Of a DNA stretch of 64,000 nucleotides, positions 17,021 through 25,835 are shown one piece after another. Position numbers and translations under genes: made by a program. Position 1 is the stretch's first letter. Each line of letters opens with the position of its first letter. The notes under the pieces are model-generated. The model saw only the letters and a list, made by a program, of their open reading frames with translations. It ran no database searches and was not told the DNA's origin. This DNA is from Nesterenkonia populi (GTDB taxonomy: Bacteria; Actinomycetota; Actinomycetes; Actinomycetales; Micrococcaceae): positions 2,170,001 through 2,234,000 of the forward strand of contig NZ_VOIL01000001.1 in the NCBI RefSeq assembly GCF_007994735.1, written 5' to 3'.

Positions 17021-18193
17021 CTACCGAAGCCCGATCGGGCGTTCCAGGGCCAGCTGGATCAGCTCGGTGATCAGCTCCGGGTAGGTGTAGCCGGTGGCCT
17101 GCCACATCTGCGGGTACATGCTGATGGGTGTGAACCCAGGCATGGTGTTCACCTCGTTGATGAGGATCTGCTCGCCCGCCGGGGCCTCGGCGTCGTAGAA
17201 GAAGTCCGCACGGGAGAGACCCTCACCGTCGATGGCCTCGAAGGCGGTGACCGCCTGCCGGCGGATCTCTTCGCTGACCTCGGCGGAGAGGTCGGCAGGG
17301 CAGGAGAGGTCAGCGGCCGCGGCATCGGTGTACTTGGCTTCGAAGTCGTAGAACTGGTGCGGGTCTGTGCCGTCATGGACCACGATCTCCCCGCAGACGG
17401 AGGCTCGCGGAGGGGCCTGCACGGTGCCGCCGAGCACCCCGCATTCGATCTCCCGGCCAGCGATCCCCTGCTCGACGATCACCTTGGCATCGTGCTTGCG
17501 GGCGGCCTCGATGGCCTGATCCAGCTGCGCCCACTCGTCCACCCGAGTGACTCCCATGGAGGACCCGGCCCGGGCCGGCTTCACGAACACCGGCAGGCCC
17601 AGACGCTTCACCCGGTCCGCACAGGCCCCGGGACCAGCGGCCCACTGGCGGGCGGTGATGGTCTCCCACGGGCCCACCCGCAGACCGGCGGCCTGGAAGG
17701 CGAGCTTCATGAAGTGCTTGTCCATGCCGACCGCAGAGGCCAGCACTCCGGCGCCCACGTAGGGGACGCCGGCGAGCTCGAGCTGTCCCTGGAGGGTGCC
17801 GTCCTCGCCGTAGGGCCCATGCAGCAGCGGCAGCACCACGTCCACCTGCCCCAGGTCTTGGGCGGCGCCGTCAGGGTGCAGCTCAACCAGTGAGGTGCCC
17901 CGCTCCGAGGAGCCGGCCGGCCCGGAGTGCAGCACCACTGAGGAATCGGTGGGCTCAACGCGCGGCAGCTCGTTCTCCCGGAAGGAGTGGGTGCGAGGGT
18001 CCACCACGGGCCGGGTCCACTGGCCTGCGGCGGTGATGCCGACCTCCACGACGTCGTACTTCTCAGCGTCGATCGCGTTCAGCACGCCGGCGGCGGTGAC
18101 GCAGGAGACCGAGTGCTCGGAGGACTGGCCTCCGTAGAGGACGAGGACACGAGGCTTAGCCGCTGAAGGCGGCGGCGCGGGGACGGCCGGCAT
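17021..18193 (-). CDS. ddl: D-alanine--D-alanine ligase
   Basis: 390-residue ATP-grasp enzyme making the D-Ala-D-Ala dipeptide of peptidoglycan. Motifs: VLYGGQSSEHSVSCVTA at the N-terminus, LPLLHGPYGEDGTLQG, VGMDKHFMKLAFQAAG, PVFVKPARAGSSMGVTRV (ATP-grasp loop), and the metal/product site ILINEVNTMPGFTPISMYP. The C-terminal Tyr/Phe omega-loop region KYTDA is present, consistent with a normal D-Ala ligase rather than a D-lactate ligase. It lies 2 nt downstream of gpsA in the murA-plsC-gpsA-ddl order conserved in Micrococcales. Confidence 0.95.
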   Translation of the reverse strand: MPAVPAPPPSAAKPRVLVLYGGQSSEHSVSCVTAAGVLNAIDAEKYDVVEVGITAAGQWTRPVVDPRTHSFRENELPRVEPTDSSVVLHSGPAGSSERGTSLVELHPDGAAQDLGQVDVVLPLLHGPYGEDGTLQGQLELAGVPYVGAGVLASAVGMDKHFMKLAFQAAGLRVGPWETITARQWAAGPGACADRVKRLGLPVFVKPARAGSSMGVTRVDEWAQLDQAIEAARKHDAKVIVEQGIAGREIECGVLGGTVQAPPRASVCGEIVVHDGTDPHQFYDFEAKYTDAAAADLSCPADLSAEVSEEIRRQAVTAFEAIDGEGLSRADFFYDAEAPAGEQILINEVNTMPGFTPISMYPQMWQATGYTYPELITELIQLALERPIGLR

Positions 18194-18195
18194 GG

Positions 18196-19197
18196 TCAGT
18201 GCACCTCAGCTTTCAGGTCTCGGGCCAGGAGCAGCCCGACGATGTTCTCCACGGTCAGCGTGCCCTCCAGCACAGAGACCACCGCCTCGCAGACCGGCAT
18301 CTCCACGCGGTGGCTGCGGGCCAGCTCCAGCACCGCGCCGGCGGACTTCATGCCTTCTGCTGTCTGCGTCATCTCAGCGGTGACCTGCTCGGGGGCGAGC
18401 CCCTGGCCCAGCAGGCGCCCCGCGGTGCGGTTGCGGGAGAGCACGGATCCGCAGGTGGCGACCAGGTCGCCGAGGCCGGCGAGCCCGGCGAAGGTCTCCT
18501 GCCTGCCCCCCAGGGCGAGTCCGAGGCGCGTGGTCTCGGCCAGGCCGCGGGTGATTACGGAGGCCTTGGAGTTGTCGCCGAGCTGCTGGCCGTCGCAGAT
18601 GCCCACGGCCAGTCCGATGATGTTCTTCAGCACCCCGCCGAGCTCGGTTCCGGTGACATCGGTGTTGATGTAGGGCAGGAAGTATGCGGTCTGGCAGAGC
18701 TGGGAGATCCGCTCGGCCACTGACTGCTCCGCGCAGGCGATCACGGAGGCGGTGGGCTCCTCCCGCGCGATCTCCATGGCCAGGTTCGGTCCGGAGAGCA
18801 CTGCGATCTGCTCGGCGGGGAGCTGCAGCTCAGCGGCGATCACCTCGGACATGCGCAGGTCGGTGCCCCGCTCGAGCCCTTTGATGAGGGAGACGACGAT
18901 GGCGTCCTCCCGCACGCTGGCGCGGATGCGGCTGAGCTGCTCCCGCAGGCTCTGAGCGGGTACGGCGAGGAACACGACGTCGGCGGCGCCGGCCGCCTGC
19001 TCGACGTCGTCGGTGGCGGTGATGCCGGACGGCAGGGGGATGTCCGGCAGGTAGGCGCTGTTGGTCCGGGAGGTGCTGATCTCCTCGGCGATCTCACGAC
19101 GCCGGGCCCAGAGGGTGACCTGCTGGCCGGCGTCGGCGAGGACTTTGGCGAAGGTGGTGCCCCAGGAGCCGGCTCCGAGCACAGCTGCTTGGGTCAT
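18196..19197 (-). CDS. gpsA: NAD(P)-dependent glycerol-3-phosphate dehydrogenase
   Basis: 333-residue cytosolic enzyme reducing dihydroxyacetone phosphate to sn-glycerol 3-phosphate, the backbone for phospholipids. It has the Rossmann motif VLGAGSWGTTFAKVLAD at the N-terminus, LSGPNLAMEIA, the catalytic-lysine block GTELGGVLKNIIGLAVGI, and GDNSKASVITRGLAE with GLGDLVATCGS. Length is normal. It overlaps plsC by 1 nt, which links synthesis of glycerol-3-phosphate to its acylation pathway. Confidence 0.95.
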   Translation of the reverse strand: MTQAAVLGAGSWGTTFAKVLADAGQQVTLWARRREIAEEISTSRTNSAYLPDIPLPSGITATDDVEQAAGAADVVFLAVPAQSLREQLSRIRASVREDAIVVSLIKGLERGTDLRMSEVIAAELQLPAEQIAVLSGPNLAMEIAREEPTASVIACAEQSVAERISQLCQTAYFLPYINTDVTGTELGGVLKNIIGLAVGICDGQQLGDNSKASVITRGLAETTRLGLALGGRQETFAGLAGLGDLVATCGSVLSRNRTAGRLLGQGLAPEQVTAEMTQTAEGMKSAGAVLELARSHRVEMPVCEAVVSVLEGTLTVENIVGLLLARDLKAEVH

Positions 19198-20018
19198 CAG
19201 TCCTCCTCCTTGGCCTTCTTGCCTGCTTCGTTCTCCGCCTGCTCAGCTCTGGCTCGCAGCTGGTCGCGCGGGACGCGCTGGTGGATGTTCCGGTCCCAGA
19301 TCAGCTCCGGGGCGGGCTCACCGCGCAGCTCTGCGACACCGTCGGTCAGGGCCTGCTCGATGCGCTGGGTGGCCTCTGCCAGCAGGGTTCGGCTCAGCGG
19401 CCTGCCGCGCAGGTCGGAGAGGTCCACAGGCTTGTCCGCCCGGAGGCTGTATCTGCGGCGCGGCAGGATCCGGGGCAGCTTCTTGCCGCGCGGCAGGAAC
19501 CGGTGGGTGCCCCAGTGCGACAGAGGGATCACGGGAGCGCCGGTGATCAGTGCCAGCCGAGCCGCACCGGTCTTCATCCGCATGGGCCAGAGGCCAGGGT
19601 CCTTGGTGAGGGTGCCCTCGGGGTAGATGACGACGGCGCCGCCCTGCTGAATGATCTCGTAGGCAGCTTCGAAGGACTGCTGGGATTTCTCCCGGTCGCC
19701 GCGGGCCACCGGGATCAGCTGCACCTTCCGCATCAGTGCGCCCAGCACGGGGACCCGGAACAGGGATTCCTTCGCCATGATGTGCGGGGTGGTCCCGCTC
19801 CTGTAGACGGCGTGGAGCACCGCCAGCGGGTCCACCGCGCTGACATGGTTTGCCACCACGATGCAGCCGTCGGAAGGGATCTTCTCCAACCCCTGCCAGT
19901 CTTTGCCCATCAGGACGTTCATTCCCGGCCGGACGATCCCTGCGGCGAACCGCCAGGCCGGCGAGCGGCGGGCTTTCCCCTCTGCCGCGGCGGCGTTCTC
20001 CCCCACGTGCGGGATCAC
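19197..20018 (-). CDS. plsC: 1-acyl-sn-glycerol-3-phosphate acyltransferase (PlsC-like)
   Basis: 273-residue membrane-associated acyltransferase that makes phosphatidic acid. The catalytic NHxxxxD motif is NHVSAVDP and the substrate motif is YPEGTLTKD; GAPVIPLSHWG is the third block. A long charged C-terminal tail (Arg/Glu/Lys) follows. The start is GTG at 20018, overlapping the murA stop by 4 nt (GTGA). Its place between murA and gpsA ties envelope lipid and wall synthesis into one transcription unit. Confidence 0.9.
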   Translation of the reverse strand: MIPHVGENAAAAEGKARRSPAWRFAAGIVRPGMNVLMGKDWQGLEKIPSDGCIVVANHVSAVDPLAVLHAVYRSGTTPHIMAKESLFRVPVLGALMRKVQLIPVARGDREKSQQSFEAAYEIIQQGGAVVIYPEGTLTKDPGLWPMRMKTGAARLALITGAPVIPLSHWGTHRFLPRGKKLPRILPRRRYSLRADKPVDLSDLRGRPLSRTLLAEATQRIEQALTDGVAELRGEPAPELIWDRNIHQRVPRDQLRARAEQAENEAGKKAKEED

Positions 20019-21379
20019 CCGCCTGCGGCGACGGCCGGCTGCCGGGCGGAAACTGATCCGCTCTGCTCGATCTGGATGTCGGCGCCGAGGGCTTCGATCT
20101 TCTCGATGAAGTGCTCGTAGCCGCGGGCGATGATCTCGATGCCGGTGACGGTGGAGGTGCCGGTGGCCGCCAGGGCAGCGATCAGGTGGGAGAATCCGCC
20201 GCGCAGGTCCGGGATGTTGATGTCCACGCCCTTAAGCTCACTGGGCCCGGAGATCACCGCCGAGTGCAGGAAGTTCCGCTGCCCGAACCGGCAGGGGCTG
20301 GATCCCAGGCACTCCCGGTGCAGCTGGATGGAGGCCCCCATACGTTTCAGCGCATCGGTGAACCCGAACCTGTTCTCGTAGACGGTCTCGTGCACGATGG
20401 ACACGCCGTGGGCCTGGGTCAGGGCCACCACCATCGGCTGCTGCCAGTCAGTCATGAATCCGGGGTGGACATCGGTCTCCAGCACCAGCGGCTGCAGCTG
20501 CCCGCCGCCGTGCCAGAACCGGATGCCCTCCTCATCGACTTCGAACTCTCCGCCGATCTTGCGGTAGATGTTCAAGAAGCTGGTGAGGTCCCGCTGAGCG
20601 GCACCCTTGACGTAGATGTCGCCTCGGGTGACCAGAGCCGCAGAGGCCCAGGAGGCGGACTCGTTGCGGTCCGGGATCGCCCGGTGGCGGAAACGGCCCA
20701 GGCGCGTCACACCCTCGATCCGGATGGTCCGGTCGGTGTAGACGGTGATCATCGCGCCCATCTGCTGCAGGATCGCGATCAGGTCATGGATCTCGGGCTC
20801 CACCGCCGCATTGCGCAGCTCGGTGATGCCCTCAGCCAGCACCGCGGTGAGCAGCACCTGCTCGGTGGCACCGACCGACGGGTAGGGAAGCTCCAGCTTC
20901 GCGCCGCTCAGGCCCTTGGGCGCGGAGATGCGGATGCCATGGGGCTGCTTGTCGACGACGGCGCCGAAGTTCCGCAGCACCTCGAGGTGGTAGTTGATCG
21001 GTCGGTCACCGATCCGGCAGCCGCCCAGGTCCGGGATGAAGGCCTCACCGATCTTGTGCATCAGCGGGCCGCAGAGCAGGATCGGAATCCGCGAATCCCC
21101 GGCGTAGGCGTCGATCTCAGAATGCTCAGCGGAGTAGGTGTTTCGGGGGTCCAGGCTCAGATCCCCGGTGACCGGGTCTGCGTCGACCTTCACCCCGTGG
21201 ATCTGCAGCAGATTCCGGACGATCTCCACGTCCTTGATCTCCGGGACGTTGCGCAGCTCCGAGACCTCACTGCCCAGCAGGGAGGCCACCATAGCTTTGG
21301 GCACCAGGTTCTTGGCGCCGCGGACGCGCACAATGCCCTCGAGGGGCTTCCCGCCCTGGATTGTGAGCAGCTTGCCCAT
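20015..21379 (-). CDS. murA: UDP-N-acetylglucosamine 1-carboxyvinyltransferase (MurA)
   Basis: 454-residue enzyme for the first committed step of peptidoglycan synthesis, using PEP and UDP-GlcNAc. RGAKNLVPKAM at residues 20-30 carries the substrate Lys-Asn pair. The active-site loop reads LGGCRIGDRP with Cys121 at the position attacked by fosfomycin. Mycobacterial MurA has Asp there, so this copy looks fosfomycin-sensitive at that residue. The 5' end of the murA-plsC-gpsA-ddl-DUF3039-helicase group. An upstream GAAGGGACC is a possible but distant ribosome binding site. Confidence 0.95.
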   Translation of the reverse strand: MGKLLTIQGGKPLEGIVRVRGAKNLVPKAMVASLLGSEVSELRNVPEIKDVEIVRNLLQIHGVKVDADPVTGDLSLDPRNTYSAEHSEIDAYAGDSRIPILLCGPLMHKIGEAFIPDLGGCRIGDRPINYHLEVLRNFGAVVDKQPHGIRISAPKGLSGAKLELPYPSVGATEQVLLTAVLAEGITELRNAAVEPEIHDLIAILQQMGAMITVYTDRTIRIEGVTRLGRFRHRAIPDRNESASWASAALVTRGDIYVKGAAQRDLTSFLNIYRKIGGEFEVDEEGIRFWHGGGQLQPLVLETDVHPGFMTDWQQPMVVALTQAHGVSIVHETVYENRFGFTDALKRMGASIQLHRECLGSSPCRFGQRNFLHSAVISGPSELKGVDINIPDLRGGFSHLIAALAATGTSTVTGIEIIARGYEHFIEKIEALGADIQIEQSGSVSARQPAVAAGG

Positions 21380-21487
21380 GAGTATGACGTGGTCCCTTCG
21401 GTGCAGCGGATTCCAGCCCTGCCACTGTACCCGATGGGGGTCGGCTGGGCCCTTCAGCTTCGCAGGCGGCTCAAGACCCTGCGGCGG

Positions 21488-22087
21488 CTACACCTTAGCG
21501 GGAAGCGTCTTCGGCTTGAAGCCCGGGCGAGTCACCTCGAAGGTGCTGATCGCCTCTTCCTGGCGCAGGGTCAGGGAGATGTCGTCCAGGCCCTCCAGGA
21601 GCCGCCAGCGCGTGTAGTTGTCGATGTCGAAGGTGGTCTCCACAGTGCCGCAGACCACCGTGCGGTGCTCCAGGTCCACGGTGATCTCCGTGCCGGGCTG
21701 GCGCTGCAGCTCCTTGAAGATCAGCTCCACGTCGGGCTGGGCCACCTTGGCGGCGAGCAGCCCCTGCTTGGCGGCGTTGCCGTAGAAGATGTCGGCGAAG
21801 CGGGACGAGATGATCACTCTGAAGCCGTAGTCGCGCAGCGCCCACACCGCGTGCTCACGGGATGAGCCGGTGCCGAAGTCGGGGCCGGCGACCAGGACGG
21901 TGCCGTGCTTGTAGGGCTCCTGGTTCAGGATGAAGTCCTGCTTCTTGCGCCAGGCGTAGAAGAGGGCGTCCTCGAAGCCGGTCTTGGTGATCCGCTTCAG
22001 AAAGACGGCGGGGATGATCTGGTCGGTGTCGATGTTCGACTGGTTGATCGGCACGCCGATGCCGGTGTGGGTGGTGATCGGTTCCAT
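21488..22087 (-). CDS. leuD: 3-isopropylmalate dehydratase small subunit
   Basis: 199-residue swivel domain subunit of isopropylmalate isomerase (leucine synthesis, second step). Motifs: [18 protein letters not shown] near the N-terminus, [17 protein letters not shown], the core serine-containing segment, and [20 protein letters not shown] at 22087 is chosen because a GGAG ribosome binding site sits 6 nt upstream and family similarity begins there; the 29 open codons upstream do not fit. It follows leuC by 86 nt and is the last gene of that unit. Confidence 0.95.
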   Translation of the reverse strand: MEPITTHTGIGVPINQSNIDTDQIIPAVFLKRITKTGFEDALFYAWRKKQDFILNQEPYKHGTVLVAGPDFGTGSSREHAVWALRDYGFRVIISSRFADIFYGNAAKQGLLAAKVAQPDVELIFKELQRQPGTEITVDLEHRTVVCGTVETTFDIDNYTRWRLLEGLDDISLTLRQEEAISTFEVTRPGFKPKTLPAKV

Positions 22088-22173
22088 GAGGGCTCCAATG
22101 CTTGCTTGAGACGCGGAGGCCGGCGACGCGGCAGCCGGCCGAGAGACGGGCGGGACCTGTGCCCGCCGCGGCA

Positions 22174-23634
22174 CTATGCCGGAACGGGAGCGCCGGCCAG
22201 CACATCGGAGGGCGCGGACAGGGTGCCGCGGACGGCGGTTGCGGCAGCCACCACCGGAGAGACCAGGTGGGTTCGGCCGCCTTTGCCCTGCCGGCCCTCG
22301 AAGTTGCGGTTGGAGGTGGAGGCGCAGCGCTCCCCCTCGGAGAGCTGGTCAGGGTTCATGCCCAGGCACATCGAGCAGCCGGCGAACCGCCACTCGGCCC
22401 CGAAGTCCTTGAAGATCTGGTCCAGGCCCTCAGCCTCGGCGTCGAGCCGGACCTTCTGGGAGCCGGGCACCACGATCATCCGCACCTCAGGATCCTTCTG
22501 CCGGCCTTCGATGATCTCAGCCGCTTTGCGCAGATCCTCCAGCCGGGCGTTGGTGCAGGAGCCGAGGAACACGGTGTCCACCCGGATGTCCCGCATGGGG
22601 GTGCCGGGGGCGAGGTCCATGTACTGCAGAGCCCGCTCGGCCGACTCACGGTCCAGCGGGTCATGGAAGTCGGAGGGGAACGGCACCGGCTCTGAGAGGC
22701 TCACGCCCTGCCCGGGGTTGGTGCCCCAGGTGACGAAGGGCTCGAGCTCGTCGGCATCGATGACGACCTCAGCGTCGAACTCGGCGTCGTCGTCAGTGCG
22801 CAGCAGGCGCCACTGCTCGACGGCGGCGTCCCAGTCCTCGCCGGTGGGGGCATGCGGACGGCCTTTGACGAAGTCGAAGGTGGTCTCGTCCGGGGCGATC
22901 ATGCCGGCGCGGGCACCCGCCTCGATGGACATGTTGCAGATGGTCATCCGCGCTTCCATGGACAGCTGCTCGATGGCGCTGCCGCGGTACTCCAGGACGT
23001 AGCCCTGGCCGCCGCCGGTGCCGATCTTGGCAATCACCGCGAGGATGATGTCCTTGGAGGAGACGCCGGGCTTCAGGGTGCCGCTGACCGTGACGGCCAT
23101 GGTCTTGAAGGGCTTCAGCGAGAGCGTCTGGGTGGCGAGGACATGCTCGACCTCAGAGGTGCCGATGCCCATCGCCAAGGAGCCGAAGGCGCCGTGGGTG
23201 GACGTGTGGGAGTCGCCGCAGACGATGGTCATGCCCGGCTGGGTCAGGCCCAGCTGAGGGCCCACCACGTGGACGATGCCCTGGTTGTCGTCCCCGAGGG
23301 AGTGGATGCGCACGCCGAACTCCTCCACGTTGGAGCGCAGGGTGTCCACCTGCTTGCGGCTGACCGGGTCGGCGATCGGCTTGTCGATCTCCAGGGTGGG
23401 GGTGTTGTGGTCCTCGGTGGCGATGGTGAGGTCCGGGCGGCGGACGGGGCGGCCGGCCAGGCGCAGACCCTCGAATGCCTGGGGGCTGGTGACCTCGTGG
23501 ATCATGTGCAGGTCGATGTAGATCAGGTCGGGGCTGCGCTGCCCGTCCTTGTCCTCTCCGCGCACGACGACGTGGTCGCGCCATACCTTCTCCGCCAGGG
23601 TGAGCGGCTTATCCGCGGATGCAATCTCTGCCAT
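22174..23634 (-). CDS. leuC: 3-isopropylmalate dehydratase large subunit
   Basis: 486-residue [4Fe-4S] aconitase-family subunit. The three cluster cysteines lie in [10 protein letters not shown] and [13 protein letters not shown]. The N-terminal [11 protein letters not shown] and the [13 protein letters not shown] block are typical. With LeuD it interconverts 2- and 3-isopropylmalate. Transcribed divergently from an IclR-type gene of the LtbR/NdgR kind, which is the known regulator of leuCD in corynebacteria and streptomycetes. Confidence 0.96.
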   Translation of the reverse strand: MAEIASADKPLTLAEKVWRDHVVVRGEDKDGQRSPDLIYIDLHMIHEVTSPQAFEGLRLAGRPVRRPDLTIATEDHNTPTLEIDKPIADPVSRKQVDTLRSNVEEFGVRIHSLGDDNQGIVHVVGPQLGLTQPGMTIVCGDSHTSTHGAFGSLAMGIGTSEVEHVLATQTLSLKPFKTMAVTVSGTLKPGVSSKDIILAVIAKIGTGGGQGYVLEYRGSAIEQLSMEARMTICNMSIEAGARAGMIAPDETTFDFVKGRPHAPTGEDWDAAVEQWRLLRTDDDAEFDAEVVIDADELEPFVTWGTNPGQGVSLSEPVPFPSDFHDPLDRESAERALQYMDLAPGTPMRDIRVDTVFLGSCTNARLEDLRKAAEIIEGRQKDPEVRMIVVPGSQKVRLDAEAEGLDQIFKDFGAEWRFAGCSMCLGMNPDQLSEGERCASTSNRNFEGRQGKGGRTHLVSPVVAAATAVRGTLSAPSDVLAGAPVPA

Positions 23635-23688
23635 GCTTCAAGAGAACCACCAGGGGCGCCGGGTCTCTACAGCTGCGCCCTCGGGTCT

Positions 23689-23712
23689 CACTATTCGGAC
23701 TATAGTGTGGGC
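23689..23712. promoter_or_regulatory. Divergent leuC/IclR promoter with palindromic candidate operator
   Basis: CACTATTCGGACTATAGTG (23689-23707) contains CACTAT and ATAGTG as inverted repeats around a 7-nt spacer. Inside it, ACTATAGT gives a TATAGT -10 box on both strands. The plus-strand one is 6 nt before the IclR ATG, so that message is leaderless. The sequence resembles the ATAGTG-containing LtbR site known from Corynebacterium glutamicum. Autoregulation plus leuCD control is inferred. Confidence 0.6.
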
Positions 23713-24459
23713 ATGGCCAACAGCACCCTGCATTCCCCCTCCGGGATCGGAGTGGTGGACAAGTCCGTGATGATCATGGACGCCCTCGAAGCCGGCCCCG
23801 CCACCCTCGCGCAGCTGGTGGAGGTCACGGGGCTGGCCCGCCCCACCGTGCACCGGCTCGCCTCCGCCCTGGTCCACCACCGGTTCCTGACCCGGGATGT
23901 CCGCGGCCGGTATGTGATCGGCTCCCGGATGGCTGAGCTGGCACAGGCCGCGGGCTCCGACCAGCTGCTCTCTGCCGCCGGGCCCATCCTGCTGAGGCTG
24001 CGCGACGCCACCGGCGAGTCCTCCCAGCTGTTCCGCCGCCAGGGCGACTCGCGCGTCTGCGTGGCCTCCGCCGAGCGGCCCATCGGCCTGCGCGACTCCA
24101 TCCCCGTGGGCACCCAGCTGTCCATGAAGGCGGGCTCGGCCGCCCAGGTGCTGCTCGCCTGGGAGGACCACGACCGTCTGGTCGAAGGCCTGCAGGGCGC
24201 ACGCTTCACCCCTACTGTTCTTGCAGGGGTACGACGCCGCAGCTGGGGCGAGTCCCTCGGGGAGCGTGAGCCCGGCGTCGCCTCCGTCTCCGCGCCGGTG
24301 CGGGGCCCCTCCGGACGGGTGCTCGCCGCGGTCTCGATCTCCGGGCCGATCGAGAGGCTCTCCCGCCAGCCCGGCCGGAAGTTCGCCCCGGTGGTCGCCG
24401 CGGCGGCCCAGCAGCTCACCGAACTGGTCCGCAAGAACCCCGAGGGCGAGCTGAGCTGA
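23713..24459 (+). CDS. ltbR: IclR-family regulator, LtbR/NdgR-like
   Basis: 248-residue IclR-type regulator. Winged helix near residues 12-70 (VDKSVMIMDALEAGPATLAQ then LVEVTGLARPTVHRLASALV) and a C-terminal effector domain with SQLFRRQGDSRVCVASAE and SVSAPVRGPSGRVLAAVSISGP. Gene position divergent from leuCD is the conserved locus of LtbR (C. glutamicum leucine/tryptophan biosynthesis regulator) and Streptomyces NdgR. The ATG at 23713 is 6 nt after TATAGT. The frame is open far upstream through leuC antisense, which is a composition artefact. Confidence 0.88.
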   Translation: MANSTLHSPSGIGVVDKSVMIMDALEAGPATLAQLVEVTGLARPTVHRLASALVHHRFLTRDVRGRYVIGSRMAELAQAAGSDQLLSAAGPILLRLRDATGESSQLFRRQGDSRVCVASAERPIGLRDSIPVGTQLSMKAGSAAQVLLAWEDHDRLVEGLQGARFTPTVLAGVRRRSWGESLGEREPGVASVSAPVRGPSGRVLAAVSISGPIERLSRQPGRKFAPVVAAAAQQLTELVRKNPEGELS

Positions 24460-24493
24460 GCTGATCGTCACGCCTGAACGGCTTGTCAAGGGT

Positions 24494-24506
24494 TAAGGTG
24501 TCCTCC
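24494..24506 (+). promoter_or_regulatory. Leaderless promoter of ugd
   Basis: TAAGGT at 24494-24499 then 7 nt and the GTG start. It lies 35 nt after the IclR stop codon. Confidence 0.55.
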
Positions 24507-25835
24507 GTGACTCTCAATATTTCTGTGATCGGTACTGGATACCTGGGCGCGACCCATGCCGCCTGCATGGCGGAGCTGGGCTTCGACGTCCTCGGCGTGG
24601 ACGTGGACCCGGAGAAGATCGACGCGCTCTCCCGCGGCGAGCTGCCCTTCCACGAGCCCGGCCTGCCCGAGCTGATCCGCAAGCACGTGGACTCGGGCAG
24701 GCTTCGGTTCACCGCTGAGGTCTCCGAGGCCGGCTCCTGGGCCGATGTCCACTTCATCTGCGTGGGCACCCCCCAGGTCAAAGGCGGCACCGGCGCGGAC
24801 CTGACCTACGTGGACGCAGCCACCGCCGGCCTGGTCGAGTCCATCACCAAGGACTCCCTGGTGGTCGGCAAGTCCACCGTCCCGGTCGGCACCGCCGCCC
24901 GCCTCTCCCGTCTGGTCGCCGAGACCAAGAAGGACGGCCTGAACGTCTCCCTGGCCTGGAACCCCGAGTTCCTGCGCGAGGGCTTCGCCGTCGAGGACAC
25001 CCTGCGGCCTGACCGCCTGGTGGTCGGCACCGGCTCCGAGGCCGACGAGGCCGTGCTGCGCGAGGTCTATGCCGAGGTCCTGGGGCGCGAGACCCCTTGG
25101 ATCTCCACCGACTTTGAGACCGCAGAGCTGGTCAAGGTCGCAGCCAACGCGTTCCTGGCCACCAAGATCAGCTTCATCAACGCCTTCGCCGAGGTCACCG
25201 AGAACGTCGGCGGCAACATCACCACCCTGGCCGACGCGATCGGCTTCGACACCCGCATCGGCCGCAAGTTCCTCAACGCCGGGGTCGGCTTCGGCGGCGG
25301 CTGCCTGCCCAAGGACATCCGTGCTCTGCAGACCCGCGTCGGAGAGCTCGGCCTGGACCACAGCATGAAGTTCCTCGACGAGATCGACCAGATCAACCTG
25401 CGCCGCCGCAAGAAGGCGGTGGCCCGGGCCTTCGAGCTGCTGGACCAGGACATCGTCGGCAAGAAGATCGCCGTGCTGGGCATCACCTTCAAACCGCTCT
25501 CCGACGACGTCCGCGACTCCCCCGGCCTGGACGTGGCCGCTCGGCTCTACAACGCCGGCGCCGATGTGGCGGTCTTCGACCCGGAGGGCAACCCCAACGC
25601 CGCCAAGCGCTATCCCCGCCTGGGCTACGTCGACAGCCTCACCGAGGCGGTCAAGGACGCCGAGGTCGTGATGCTCACCACCGAGTGGAAGGAGTTCAAG
25701 GCGCTGACCCCCGCGGACCTCAACGACCTGGTCGCCTCCAAGAGGTTCGTCGACGCCCGCAACGTCCTCGACGCCAAAGAGTGGGAGAGCGCCGGCTGGA
25801 CCTTCACCCAGCTCGGCCGGAAGTTCGAGGGCTGA
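24507..25835 (+). CDS. ugd: UDP-glucose 6-dehydrogenase
   Basis: 442-residue NAD-dependent enzyme making UDP-glucuronate for surface polysaccharides. Rossmann start ISVIGTGYLGATHAACMAE, substrate region WNPEFLREGFAVEDTLRPDR, catalytic cysteine in GFGGGCLPKDI, and the C-terminal domain GITFKPLSDDVRDSPG. The start is the GTG at 24507, 7 nt after TAAGGT. No other polysaccharide genes are adjacent. Its 3' end overlaps the convergent thiL by 32 nt. Confidence 0.94.
   Translation: MTLNISVIGTGYLGATHAACMAELGFDVLGVDVDPEKIDALSRGELPFHEPGLPELIRKHVDSGRLRFTAEVSEAGSWADVHFICVGTPQVKGGTGADLTYVDAATAGLVESITKDSLVVGKSTVPVGTAARLSRLVAETKKDGLNVSLAWNPEFLREGFAVEDTLRPDRLVVGTGSEADEAVLREVYAEVLGRETPWISTDFETAELVKVAANAFLATKISFINAFAEVTENVGGNITTLADAIGFDTRIGRKFLNAGVGFGGGCLPKDIRALQTRVGELGLDHSMKFLDEIDQINLRRRKKAVARAFELLDQDIVGKKIAVLGITFKPLSDDVRDSPGLDVAARLYNAGADVAVFDPEGNPNAAKRYPRLGYVDSLTEAVKDAEVVMLTTEWKEFKALTPADLNDLVASKRFVDARNVLDAKEWESAGWTFTQLGRKFEG

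Noticed and set aside
16175..17893. 572-codon open frame opposite ddl and the helicase 5' end
   Set aside because: Spans two genes and their gap on the other strand. Composition is that of an antisense frame, with no domain.
20111..21865. 584-codon open frame opposite murA and leuD
   Set aside because: Covers the well-supported murA on the other strand and has no recognisable protein features.
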